In this document: piece after piece, positions 12,401 through 23,245 of the stretch
Numbering within the stretch: position 1 is the stretch's first letter
Layout of the letters: the number at the start of each line of letters is the position of its first letter
Assembly (NCBI GenBank): GCA_012295275.1
Contig: CM022672.1
Span: forward strand, 6,181,443 to 6,213,942
DNA: 32,500 nucleotides
Direction of reading: 5' to 3'
Origin: Chrysomallon squamiferum
Lineage: Eukaryota > Mollusca > Gastropoda > Neomphalida > Peltospiridae
Made by a program: the position numbers and the translations under genes
The notes under the pieces: model-generated
Databases searched by the model: none
What the model was told of the DNA's origin: nothing
Seen by the model: only the letters and a program-made list of their open reading frames with translations

Positions 12401-14031
12401 GTTTCGCTTCAAGTTACAGAAAATGTTACATGAAGCTGATACTTATATTCCCCAGTGGGACCTCATGTAAGTATCTGTAACACACATATTTCTGAATATG
12501 CATAGAACAAAACTGGTTCTGTTCTGTTTTAATATAATAATGTGTTTAGGAAATAATCTTAGAAAAGCTTTAACATCAAGTGTTTGATTTTCCTGGTGGG
12601 TTTTTGTTGTTTTTTTTCTTACATTTTTTATCAAAATGATCTGATTTTGCGCATTGATGAATTATTATTGAGCAATGTTATATTTGGTAGTTAATTTTAT
12701 TTAATTTTTAAATATAAATTGTATGACACTTTTTCTGTTGTTGATACTAAGCAAGACTGGTGTTTCCTGATGAAGTTATGATTCCTATTTAAAAATAATA
12801 ATTTGGGAACATTATTTTAACAGGGTTTTTTGGGGAGTTTTTTTAAAATTATACTCATGGTTATTACAATACACCATATGCTTGATCTTTGCTACAGTAC
12901 AACACATACATACATATGATGATATTTATGAAGATGCCTTTTATTTAATTTAAGAATGTTAATGTATATTTGTATTAACAGTTACTTGGGACGTAAGAGA
13001 CTTCGTCCACGAGAAGAAGCTATGATCAAAGGGACAAACACGCTCTGTTGGCCTCACTATTCTTACTGGACTCTCAGTTACCTGTTAACTCTGGAAGGTG
13101 CTCTTAAACTACTAGCACAAGAACCACTGACAAAAATGTTACCTGTTGACGAGTTTTTACCTATCATGTTTAACAAACACCCCGAGTAAGTGCATTAATA
13201 CTGTAACTTTTTATAACTGATTAATAGTTACTGGGTAGGTGTAGCATTGTATTAGTATGATTTTTAATTATTTAAATCTTAAATTTTAAATTTTTTTATT
13301 TTTTTTATTTTTTTGAGAAAATAAACAAGACTCTTGTCATATTTTGGACTACTGGCTACCAGTTAACAACAGTGGAATGTTTTTATAACATGTTCTTGTA
13401 GATTAGAAACCATAATTTTTGATACACATCTTAAAAGGCATTTTAAATCTTTGCATCAAGGAAGAAAAAAAATTGGTCTTGTGAGCCACCTTGCATTGAC
13501 TTTGACATTGTCATTCTTTTTTTCTTTTTTTTTTCATCATCACACCAGATCAGACATCACTTGTAATTGGATGATTAGAAAATGTTAAATATTTAATTTA
13601 TTTTGTTAGTATTATTTCACTTCATTTTGCAGAAACAGCTTCATCTTCTAGAAATTTTGTTCTTCAGTTATTAAGTGTTAAAAACATTTCTAAAACTGAA
13701 TTGTTACCCTGTCGGATCTAATAGACATTTTTTGTTTAATCAAATTACAGACTATAAAAACTAGTTCTAAGATTTGTGTTTTATTTGAAATTTAGTTGTT
13801 TGTGTTTTACAGTGTAGAGTGTTTATTTTCAGGAACACCTGGAAGGAGCAGTTCTTTCCTCGCAATCTGGTTGGTATTTCTGCTGAACCGCTGTTGGTGT
13901 ATCCCACTCATTATACCGGTGAGCCTAACTACATCTCTGACACTGAGGACTCGAGGATCATACCTGAAGACGAAAAAGAAAAAGAAAATGAAAAAGGAAA
14001 AGTCGATGTGAAAACCAAAGATGAACTGTGA
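4855..14031 (+). CDS. COLGALT: Procollagen galactosyltransferase (COLGALT/GLT25D family), complete
   Basis: Transfers galactose from UDP-Gal to hydroxylysine of collagens in the ER lumen (family knowledge). Exons: 4855-5099, 5454-5566, 5995-6110, 6417-6481, 7513-7588, 8047-8248, 8641-8760, 9164-9240, 9832-9938, 10458-10532, 11832-11889, 12339-12466, 12982-13185, 13833-14031. These total 1785 nt, 594 aa, against about 620 for human COLGALT1. All introns are GT-AG and all phases close. An N-terminal hydrophobic segment (about residues 17-33) suggests ER entry. The N-terminal glycosyltransferase half holds FLDADAIL (D161, D163) and VDD at 259-261. The second, GT25-type half begins near 338 (DEVYMINLLRRPERR) and holds FEDDVRFE (430-437). 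Other close matches are SNFW, GCFAVPMVHS, GEIGCFLSHY, MLPVDEFLP and YPTHYTG. Sequons at N91 and N377 sit at family glycosylation positions. A charged tail ends in KDEL (591-594). The start has A at -3 and G at +4. One versus two paralogues cannot be distinguished here. Confidence 0.96.
5251..5314. repeat. (ATT)n microsatellite in COLGALT intron 1
   Basis: About 20 uninterrupted ATT units, lying 140-200 bp upstream of the exon 2 acceptor. Confidence 0.97.
5744..5771. repeat. (TG)n microsatellite in COLGALT intron 2
   Basis: Fourteen uninterrupted TG units. Confidence 0.97.
6384..6416 (+). repeat. T29 tract forming the COLGALT exon 4 acceptor
   Basis: Twenty-nine consecutive T followed directly by CCAG and exon 4 at 6417. 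The homopolymer is the polypyrimidine tract of this acceptor. Confidence 0.9.
10181..10310 (+). other. Exon-like segment inside COLGALT intron 9
   Basis: Follows CTTGGCAG at 10174-10181 and stays open for about 38 codons (VKKMNELLKITSDQTKGF...). GC content is higher than the rest of the intron. COLGALT is complete without it, and exon 9 joins exon 10 in phase. It may be a mobile-element fragment or chance. Confidence 0.2.
10598..10616. repeat. (TTAC)n short tandem repeat
   Basis: Four to five TTAC units in COLGALT intron 10. Confidence 0.85.
10690..10890. repeat. Degenerate A-rich repeat built on AAACTA
   Basis: AAACTA recurs at irregular 15-40 bp spacing together with CCAAA and AATTTTGA variants. 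It reads as a decayed low-complexity tandem array in COLGALT intron 10. Confidence 0.5.
12013..12038. repeat. A26 homopolymer in COLGALT intron 11
   Basis: Twenty-six consecutive A. It could be the tail of a retroposed copy on the plus strand, but no element body is recognisable upstream. Confidence 0.9.
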
Positions 14032-14300
14032 ATCAATCCACAAAGAATTACGTCTCACTGCCGTTTTTGACAACAATCTCTCTTTTAAAAAAACAGTTTA
14101 AATCAGATTTTCAGTGATCTGTGGTTTTGGGAACATTTTTTGTTTATTTTTTGTTCTGTTTGTTTCAACAGATTAAGATTCTGTTGTGTTTATGTCGTAA
14201 TTGTTTTTGTTTTTGTTTTTGTTTATTTATTTATTATTATTATTTGCAACATTATTTGATTATCGTTGTTATTTGTAATGACCTGTTTTTACTCATTTAA

Positions 14301-14306
14301 AATAAA
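14301..14306 (+). terminator. Candidate COLGALT poly(A) signal
   Basis: First good AATAAA after the stop codon, 270 bp downstream. A second lies at 14353-14358 and others follow, so the true 3' end is uncertain. Confidence 0.4.
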
Positions 14307-17281
14307 TTTTTAGGGAAATTCATTCAGCTTTAAAAAAAAATGGAAGTATAAAAATAAAATCAAAAATATAATAAAACAGATATAAAGCAAAAGCTCCTAT
14401 ATTAGGTTTTCATGTCCATTTGTTTTTAATTGATATTTAATTCACATTTAATTTCTGTTCTCTTCACATTTCTGTATTCATTTTGGTATGTTAAAATGAA
14501 AATACATTATTTAGATACATGTTACGACATTCCTAAACTGAAATAATGTAAAAGTTACAGCAAATATACATCCACCATATGTGAAATTCACTTTTATCAA
14601 TCCATGGTATTAATCAATTACTGTTATTTGTCTTGTTAACAATGTACACTAATTTCTCAGACATAGTTGAGATCTTGTTTCACATTTCTTAAATATAAAT
14701 AAACTAATGTAAGTGATTAAATTGTTTATTTTTTTAACATAAGAAAATATTAGATAAAACAAAACAAAATGTTTTGTTTTAAATTATGTTTGGGTTTTTT
14801 CAAAATATATATTAGTTGTTAAAAATGGCCAATTGGGTAAATGTTTCATCTGCTCAAGCTCACATCAAGAAAAGTCTAGATTTTGTATTAACTTTTATAT
14901 GTAGCAAACATTTTAGGGCATTTTTGTAAATAACAAATGCATACAATACTTCATTAGACATAGAAAGGTGCTAAAAATTTGTATTTTATTTTTGAATGTT
15001 GTTTATTCCAGCACCAGATATTGGTCATAACATGGTGTCCTGCAAAAAAATATTTTTTAATGCTTTGTTACCAGTAAAATCAATATCTTGCCATAATATT
15101 ACCTCATTTTGTGTGTATTAATTTGTTGTATTATTTTCATGCAAAACTAATATCAAAAACATTTATGAGTATTGGACATGACCTACATATTTTTGTCTTG
15201 GTTTGTTTTTTTCATTCTTTTTCTAGTTTGTTTTTGTGATTCTGTATTAGTTTTTTCTGAAGAGTGAAGTGCAATATAACATTTTATTATTGTAGTTAGA
15301 ATTTTAACTAGTATTCAGTATGCTTACATAGGGAAGAAACATGTATATTCAAATTATGTAATGTCTGTTATTTTACAAAATGATCTAATCAAATCCAGTG
15401 AATATATATTACACTTACACAGAAATCAAAATTATATTTCTTTTAAATTAGGTACTGACAATGATGTTGTTTATTATCATTATAATTATAACTACTGCTT
15501 TTTTTATTATTACTGTCATTATCATAATTATTATTTGTTTCTACTATTATTATAAGTATTATCCCTATACAAAAAAGAAAATGAAAGGTTTTGGTGGTGT
15601 TGTTTTTCTAACAGTGATCACAAAAATAACATAGAGTAGTTTTTATCCATGGACATTTTTATTTCCAGGCATGAACATTAGATGACTAAGAAATGGTCAG
15701 ATATAATCATAATTATGTGTTAAATTCCAGATATTTCTTAGAAGTAGAAACCAAAAAGTTTGAAATTAAATTGTTAGATCATTAATTTATTTGTACAGGA
15801 AGTTGTTGAAATGTGTTTACTCTATCATATTCACTAGTCAAATGAAATTGTTATAAAACAGTGACTTTATATTATTGTTTAATGGTGTGTACAGAAACCA
15901 GAATACTTTCATGTATTGCCTTACTGTGACAAAGCATAAATAGAAAATACAATGTTTTATAAATCATTCTTATAATTTATTTAATCTTTATTTTTTGTTA
16001 TTAGTTTTGTTTTTATTACGACAAAAAATTAGGTGTTTTTTTACATTAATATTTCAAAATGTTTTAAATAAGTTATCCATTATATAAGATAATACCAGTA
16101 ATAATAATTTTTAAAACAGTCACAATAGTACCCATGACAAACACATATTGAAAAAGTAAGTAGGTGTTAGTAATTAGGTTCAGTAAGCATGTTTTTTGTT
16201 GTTGTTTTTTTTTTTTTTATATTTTGTAATTAAGGTCAACAATTTTTTTTTTTTTTAAATATAAATAACATTCTAATTAACATATCCTTTCAGAAGTTCA
16301 TCATTCATAATACATTTTATATTAACTTGACCACATGCAAATATCATTTAGAATATATTACTTTTGCCATGTCTTTCATAGCATTTTAATATGAAGAATT
16401 TTGTTTTTCTATGGCCAGATTATATACAAGCCATGTCTCAACATGATAATACAATTTTGTTTGTTCGGAATTACATTCTTATATGTACATACATTATATG
16501 ATGTATTATTCATTTGGTTCTTGAGCTGTATACAAGCATTTACATACATTAACTAAAACATAGTATTCTGAATATACTTGTATAATTATATACTTTGCGC
16601 AGAAATGCATAGGACTCAGAATATGTGTATATTAAGAAATTTTTATATACTCTTATTTTACATATGTAAATCTGAAATCATATATTACAGGTATTTCAGA
16701 GTTATGTATAGACTGTCTTCCAAAGATTAATCTGCTTTTACACAGAAAACAGTATGTATGTATGTAACAGGGTGATCAGCAAATACTATTAATTTTCATT
16801 AAGTATTTATTTGTTTATTTATTTTCTTCTTTAAACCTGTATCCCTTTTAAACTTCATTAAAAAGAAAGAAAAAAAATCAATATCAAAAAAATAAGTTAA
16901 TAATAATAATATTAATAGCAATAAATTGATGATGATGATGATGATGATAACTACAATAACAATATCTATCTATAATATAAATAAATAAATATTAGATATT
17001 TTGTTAATAACAGTGTACATTCAGAAAGACTGAGAAGTATGGACTCTTGTCTGTGATGTCCAAATACACAGTTCATCTCATTTTTAGTATCCATCTATAT
17101 ACACAAGAACAATCCATACATAACATTACTTTTTCAATTTAATGAGGCCTACCATATTTTCTACTTGTACATTATCACTTGGTCTGGTCTTGAGAATCTA
17201 AACAACTTTCTGCTGTTTGTATTTAATAATTTTTCTTTATTTTATTATTAATAAAAAGATATAAAGATTTTTTTTATTTAT

Positions 17282-17316
<35 letters not shown>

Positions 17317-17831
17317 CTGGTTGCCCACTTGTGCTTATTCTCATAATATAGGAGATATTTTTTGACTTGTATGCAAGTTTCATATGGTGCTGTTTTTACG
17401 AAATGATTAATAAAGTTTTTTATATATATATACATATATGTATTTATTGCTTTTGTTTTTTGTTAAACCGAAATTTATCTTCTCTGTGGGGGATAATGAT
17501 AATACTAAATAGAATAATCAAATTATCTCCATCACGTTTGTACCAAATAGTAGAATATGGAACAAAAAATTTAGTGATTTTGTTCTGCACATGGAATTTT
17601 TCTATATTGTATTATATTTGTATTAGGCTGGTATGTATCGTTTTCTGTTGACAAAAATCGCAGGAAGTGTATTAAATTAGTCTCGGTATTATCTCAACAT
17701 TTATCACAACAACAACAACAATAATATAATATAAATATCGACTGAAAAAAAAGTTGCAAATGCTATCATTATCCACTGAGCTAATTAACTCAAATAACAC
17801 TTCTGAATTCTATGAGCATGTCTGTATATGC

Positions 17832-17845
17832 AAGGGAAGTAATCC
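17832..17845 (+). promoter_or_regulatory. AAGGGAAGTAATCC promoter-proximal motif
   Basis: Lies about 90 bp upstream of the glutaredoxin ATG. It resembles the reverse complement of the AGTAATCTCCCTTT motif found just upstream of TMEM141 at 23968-23981. I recall similar AAGGGAGATAA words as common in mollusc genomic DNA; a promoter role is inference. Confidence 0.25.
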
Positions 17846-17923
17846 CGGATTTTCAAAAAGAGTTACGATTTCTCGAACACGTTGCTAACATCAACAAAAT
17901 CACATTACCCGATTATTACCGAT

Positions 17924-17932
17924 ATGGCATAG
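17924..17932 (+). other. Minimal upstream ORF (ATG-GCA-TAG)
   Basis: A two-codon ORF ends three bases before the glutaredoxin ATG at 17936. If transcribed it could damp initiation at the main start. The transcript start is not known. Confidence 0.35.
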
Positions 17933-17935
17933 ATA

Positions 17936-19010
17936 ATGGTGGTTGTGGCTTTACATGTTATGGCGGGCGCAGGAGCGAAACCTTTTGTTGACGCCAAACT
18001 TCTGCAGAGGAAAGTTGTATTGTTTACAAAAAGATATTGTCCCGATTCCAAATATGCACGATCTATTTTAGACCAGTATGAGCTTCCTCCCGATGTTTAC
18101 GAAGTTGTGGAGATAGAACGACGTCAAGATTGCCCGCAGATTGAAGATTATTTCCAAATTCTTTGTCTTACGGATTACAGATCGGTATAATCAAAATATT
18201 ATATTCTGTGTTTAATATATACGAAGTTCTGACCTTAACTTTATTTTATGCATTTAAGAATTTTTGTTACAGTGGAACCTCCGGTTACGAACATACTTCG
18301 TTCCATAACTCAGTTCGTAAACCGAAGCGATGTCAGACACACGAACGCCACTCTCATGTTTTGCAATTTCTTTCTTAACTCTACTGTGATACGTTTATAC
18401 TTTCATCCAGCATTACTGCTTTCATTTTTTGTTTTCTTGGGCGCCATATTGGATAGGGTATAATAAAAAATATATACATAAAATCAGCAACACTTTTAAA
18501 AATGCGAGCGCTTAATCTCAGTGCAAAAGCTATTGAGCTGCAATTGCGTATCGAAGACTAAAGGCCCTAATTTCATGATATATATTTGCTATAGGGCATG
18601 CCTATAATCCTTACTTTGACCTCGGTTTTGACTTAAGCATCTATTTTTATCTTTACTAGATGTTGACGTCAAAACCGACGTAAAAAAAAAAAAAAAGTTT
18701 GTCATGGCGCGTCGGCTGTAGTTCGTAACTCGGCACATTATTCGTAAACCGAGACAAAAATTGCCCAAGATCACGATTTCTTCGTGCTTCGAGGCGATCG
18801 TAACCCGAAATTCCACTGTATTTAAAAAACAAGAAGAAAACAAAAACAAAACAGTCACTTATTAGAACTGATTATCTGTTAATCATTTATCAAAAGGATT
18901 GCAACCTCTTCTTTTTCTTCTTTCTTATTATTATGATCATTTCTATGATGGGATACAATCATTAGGTTTAATATGATCATCAAATTAATAATAATTTTTT
19001 TTTTTACTGA

Positions 19011-19070
<60 letters not shown>

Positions 19071-19171
19071 AGGTACCACAACTATTTGTTGGTGGAAAAT
19101 ATATTGGCGGCTGGAAAGAAATACCCAGACTGCATGAAGAAGGAAAACTGCGGGAGATTCTTGATGGCTAA
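17936..19171 (+). CDS. Glutaredoxin, atypical CPDS active site
   Basis: Two exons, 17936-18184 and 19073-19171, joined in phase 0 across a gtataa...ttacag intron; 115 aa. The thioredoxin-fold glutaredoxin features are all present. They comprise the KVVLFTKRYCPDS strand and active site (C35, S38), the Lys three residues before Cys35 that usually contacts glutathione, the cis-proline motif S83-V84-P85, and the GG-x-x-IGG segment (90-96). Classical dithiol enzymes have CPYC, and monothiol Fe-S types CGFS. Here the second cysteine is Ser, so a monothiol, GSH-dependent mechanism is expected. The GSH-binding GGxD is GGWKE here, another departure. Two further cysteines are at 66 and 77. The N-terminus MVVVALHVMAGAGA is hydrophobic but short. 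A downstream Met at residue 9 (17960) is an alternative start. It is convergent with EXOSC2. Confidence 0.88.
18270..18818. mobile_element. 549 bp Tc1/mariner-type MITE (pogo/Tigger-like ends)
   Basis: Flanked by the target duplication TA at 18268-18269 and 18819-18820. The left end is CAGTGGAACCTCCGGTTACG and the right end, inverted, is CAGTGGAATTTCGGGTTACG, 17 of 20 identical. Further inverted sub-terminal words (GTTCGTAA..CCGA and relatives) recur inside both arms. There is no transposase frame, so it is non-autonomous. It lies in the glutaredoxin intron and is GC-richer than its host DNA. TA duplication and CAGTGG ends place it in Tc1/mariner; pogo/Tigger is the closest by recall. Confidence 0.85.
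19011..19068 (+). repeat. (ATT)n microsatellite abutting the glutaredoxin exon 2 acceptor
   Basis: About 19 TAT/ATT units run up to ACAG at 19069-19072, the 3' splice site of exon 2. The microsatellite therefore occupies the usual polypyrimidine-tract position. Confidence 0.95.
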
Positions 19172-19218
19172 TTTACTTAAACATATCATTTAATGTATTT
19201 TTTGAAATATGCATATTT

Positions 19219-19224
19219 AATAAA
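19219..19224 (+). terminator. Glutaredoxin poly(A) signal
   Basis: AATAAA 48 bp after the stop codon. Confidence 0.6.
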
Positions 19225-19856
19225 CAAATTCCTAATTTCAAAGAAAAGCAATCCTTATAAAGATCTTAATTAACAAAAAAAATAAATAAAAATCACCTGC
19301 CATTTAATTTCATATTAACTGGTTTTTAGATATTAGTATATTTTTTTTCTAAAAGAAAAATAATATATGGCTGAATATTATAAATTGTGAAAAATTAGTT
19401 TAACTGTCAACATGAATTTACTATAAATACATTTAAGAAAAATATGTTTCAGAGCGATATTTAAATTAAACTTTTGTGCACACTCTGTTTGTTTATTGTT
19501 AATGTTGAAATGAATTCAGTGTAAATAGTTGAACCTGTTATTTTTATTGCTGAATAAAACATGTTACATAAAACAATTGTTTAAATTTATATACCATTAA
19601 AAATTATTTTATTTTATTATTAGTGTGTTTTGTGTGTGTGAAATACAATGTTAATTATTATTACAAACAAACAGTAATAGTAACAACAATTCCGTGCAGT
19701 TTGGTGGTCTTTTTTCTGCCCCCTAATTGTTAATATGAAAGCACTCATAAATGATTGTACAAATTAAAATAAATTAAATACAAAAATACTATTTGTTGTG
19801 TCTAAATTTATATTAATAAAAAATTTAAATCAACTCAATAATACCAGAATGAAAAT
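19225..19856. other. Intergenic gap between convergent genes
   Basis: About 630 bp between the poly(A) signals of glutaredoxin and EXOSC2. It is AT-rich and nothing else is seen. Confidence 0.6.
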
Positions 19857-19862
19857 TTTATT
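19857..19862 (-). terminator. EXOSC2 poly(A) signal
   Basis: AATAAA on the minus strand, 44 bp past the stop codon, giving a very short 3' UTR. Confidence 0.65.
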
Positions 19863-19905
19863 TACAAAAGTCCTGAAAAATGTAATAACTGAAATTTTAA
19901 AAAGT

Positions 19906-22900
19906 CTATGTTCCTTCTAATTCTAATCGCTGTCGTGTCAAATCTGCTATCTCTGCTTTTACTTCTGGTTTCAGTATCTCTTTGGCCTGTGAAATAAACA
20001 AAGGAAATGTCAGTATCAAATAAAGACTTTTTTTAACAATTTGTGCAGCTTGTAAAGTGAAACTGTTCTAATAACCTGACACAAAATTGTGAATCTTCAT
20101 ACAAGCTCTCACTGAACTGTAATAAAAGCACTGTGCTTACATTCACTTTCACTGAATGTGGAAACTTCAATACTTAAACCATGTAAATATTATACGCTTC
20201 AAAAACATAAAATGTTGATATATTATTTACATAACATTTCTATATGAACTGTGTACAAACTATTTTTTTTTTCCAGTGAAGTTTGCAAAGGAACAGACAA
20301 TTCAATTTGCATTGTTTGGCATGCTTTTTTTGTCAAAATATATAAACTGCAGTACTTACACTATATTTTTGAGATGCTTCAAAGGCATAAAGAATACTGG
20401 TGTCATACAGCATCATGAGATGCTCAACAAGAGATAAAACACAGTTTGTGAGTCGTGCAATCACCTCCCGGTCTGCAGGGCTCACAGGCTGTAAAAAAAT
20501 AAAAAAAAAAAAAAAAAAAATCATTTTAAATTTCATTGAGCAGAATTAGTTATCTACTTTAAATCAATACATGTTCACACTGTTGAAATTTTACTGTCAT
20601 ACTTCATTATTAGCAAATATTAGTAATGAAAACCACATCGAAAAATTGACTTTGAAGTCTGAAATGTATTTTATCTATTTGTACCTGTCACCATAACACA
20701 TTTTAAGAATTATAAGAAACTACAGTATGTGTATATATGTCTCCTCAACAAGGCTGTTAAGTCATGGCAACTGCCTAGGGGATTCATAAGCAGAAACCCT
20801 GGCTTAATTCCCACATTCTCTGGATTTTTAACAGCTTTAGAAGTGACAGGAATTTTATATGATCATTATACTCTTTTAATAGTTAAGATAATTCTACTGT
20901 ATATAAAATAAATGTTAGACTATTTATTGGCATTATTATAGCCACATTTTAATGTTTTTTCAGAAATGACAGTGTTTTCTCACATCAAGTTTCTGCTCAT
21001 ATCCTCCTGTGTTGTCTGTCTCTTCATTCACTGTGGGTGAGATCCAGATGTAGCCGTTGTTACCGAGGATGATGGAAGCTCCACAAGGTAAGTTGTGAAA
21101 GTGTGTTTTACGTCTCGTCACCAGCGATGGTGAGACCTGGAGTAATGTCCCCTGACCAAGCTGAAATAAATAAAATAAAGAAACATTTTGCTCAAGTTAT
21201 GGAATAGAATTCAGTTTTTGAAAAATAATAATAATAATAAAAACTGTAAATAAATAAATAAATAAATAAATAACATATTGAAAAAACAATGCTAACATTA
21301 TAAGATATACAACTCCCCACCAAATAACTATTAAATAAAATTAATGAAAAATGACTAACACTGGATATTTCTCTTACAGACATTATACATTTGCTTGAGT
21401 AATTCCTAATAACAATAAAATATACTAGCTTTATTTTTTTTCTCAGAGAAATGGAAAATAAAAACATTTTTTTCACCTTTCCATATTTAAGACTTCTTGT
21501 ATGAAGTGACAAACATCCATCATTCATGACATTCTGAACTTCAGCCTGACACAGTTAAAGCCAAATGTTTTTTGTAAAGATTTCTGACACAATAAAAATA
21601 GTAATTTAAAGTTTACGTTTTAAGTACGAGTCAGATTAATGTTAATATTAATTTACAACATAAGCTGAATGTGATGCAGAAATTTCTAGTAAATGCTCAG
21701 AATTATTTTGGTGGAATTAACATATTTAACCAAATATTGTTATCGTGTTAACACAGTATGGAAACAGGATTTGATTAAAGTAACTGATAACTTACAAGAC
21801 AGTGACACTCTAAAAATATTAACTTCAATAAAAAGAACTGTTAACTTCAGTATAAGAAAGATTTTCAAAACACACTGAAACTGAGTCCGTGGTATGTGCA
21901 ATAAATGAAGGCATAAAGTCTTCTAAATGGTTAATGTTTTTAATTCAAAACACCAGTAATGGTTTAGTAAAAGAATGTGTTGTTAAGGATACGCTGATAA
22001 GGTCACCTTCTTTGAGATAATGTCTCATCATCTTTTCATCTTCCTCTGATCTTCGTCTCTGAAAATAAATTATAGCATTTGTTTATTTGATGTAAAAAAA
22101 CAAATTATAATAATAATAATACAATATAAATAAAGATTAAGAACAAACTGTGTCTATTAAACAAGAACATGTCAACTTCTTACATACATATTTTGAGGTG
22201 AGTACTGTCTGCATGGGGAAATCAAAATAGTGATGAAATATAATGTACTCAAGAGACAAAATTAGTTGTTATATAAACTTCTAATATAAATTTCAGAAAT
22301 AAATTTAAATTATCTTTTGAAAAACATTCAATTTATAACAAATGTTCATTCTTCTAAATGAAATAAACAACATACTTTTTTATATAAGGTGTAAGGAAAG
22401 ACAACTCACAAGTTCCCCTCCTGGGAGATTTACTGAAGACAACATCAAAATTGAGTCGAGTTTAGAATGAGTTTCCACTTTCCATTTGCGCTGACAAACT
22501 TCAAGTATTCTGCCAATTACTACATCCCCAACTTCTCCATTATATCTGACGATACAATATTTCAAAATCAAACGTGACAAACATCCAAGTATTTGTTACA
22601 AGAAATAAGGTTTTCAACTGATCCACAAATAACGAACCTACAATCTTAAAACTGTATTTTGTGGCACATCAGCCATATTTAAAGTTGTACTCTAAAACTT
22701 GATATATTTAAATATGTGTGTTGCCGATTATAGTGTGATATATTTTGTTGTATTACTTTATGTACTTTATAAAAGTGGATTCATTTTCATATTTAAACAT
22801 TTTTAAATCTAAATATAATATACCTTGTTTTAAGAGGTTTCACGGAGATCAGTTTATTGACATGTTGAACTATTCCAGCTACCGAAGCATGCAGTTTTTC

Positions 22901-23245
22901 TTCATCCATGTAAGTGCCATGACCACTGAAATAAGAGGAACAATAGGAACATTATAAAGAAACATAAGACAGAAAAAATCACTACATTATTGATTCAACA
23001 AACAAACTATAAATATAATATAATATTATAAATATAATATAAAAGACAGCCGCTCAGTCAGTAATTGACTGAACTGGATAGCACTATAAGAAAATTATTA
23101 CATAAATTAAAAAATCATCACACCGCATAAAACCGGAGTCAGCTGTTATTATATCACCAGGAGTAACGAGGTTATTAATTTCATCGTCTTGTGAGGATTT
23201 TTCTCTTCCACGTGCACTAGGCAAACGAATGTCAACATCCGCCAT
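19906..23245 (-). CDS. EXOSC2: Exosome complex component RRP4 (EXOSC2), complete
   Basis: RNA-binding cap subunit of the RNA exosome, working in nuclear and cytoplasmic 3'-5' RNA processing and decay. Minus-strand exons: 23245-23124, 22925-22824, 22545-22410, 22058-21993, 21545-21477, 21160-20984, 20488-20360, 19986-19906. These total 882 nt, 293 aa, the length I recall for the human protein. All introns are GT-AG and phases close. The N-terminal RRP4 domain (about 26-75) has LVTPGDIITADSGFMRGHGTY. The S1 domain (about 75-165) has GEVGDVVIGRI, RKWKVET, LPGGEL and SLHTRSLKYGK. The KH region (about 166-250) has the characteristic GNNG at 198-201 and LMMLYDTSILYAFEAS. Start chosen at MADVDIRLPSAR by agreement with the family and A at -3. 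It is divergent from TMEM141. Confidence 0.97.
20495..20520 (-). repeat. A/T-rich tract near the EXOSC2 exon 7 acceptor
   Basis: A T-rich tract on the minus strand (T7-A-T18 type), ending in TTTTTTTACAG before exon 7 at 20488. Confidence 0.7.
20735..20825 (+). mobile_element. tRNA-like SINE fragment in EXOSC2 intron 6
   Basis: GC-richer segment with TTAAGTCATGGCAA in an A-box-like position and TGGCTTAATTCCC in a B-box-like position about 45 bp on. The layout is that of a tRNA-derived SINE head. No tail or duplication is seen. Confidence 0.35.
21247..21272. repeat. (AAAT)n short tandem repeat
   Basis: About six AAAT units in EXOSC2 intron 5. Confidence 0.9.

Larger units (their letters stand above)
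14032..17935. other. Intergenic AT-rich region, no gene seen
   Basis: Contains the COLGALT 3' UTR at its left end and the glutaredoxin promoter at its right. Between them are simple repeats: (ATG)n at 16928-16949, a T28 run at 17285-17312, and short T-rich runs near 16207 and 16245. The open frames near 15361 and 17367 are AT-driven and show no domain or splice context. Confidence 0.7.

Noticed and set aside
13796-14076. Other-frame ORFs over the last COLGALT exon
   Set aside because: Only the frame entering at 13833 continues the family sequence and ends in KDEL.
17367-17651. 94-codon plus-strand open frame
   Set aside because: AT-driven composition, no family resemblance and no splice context.
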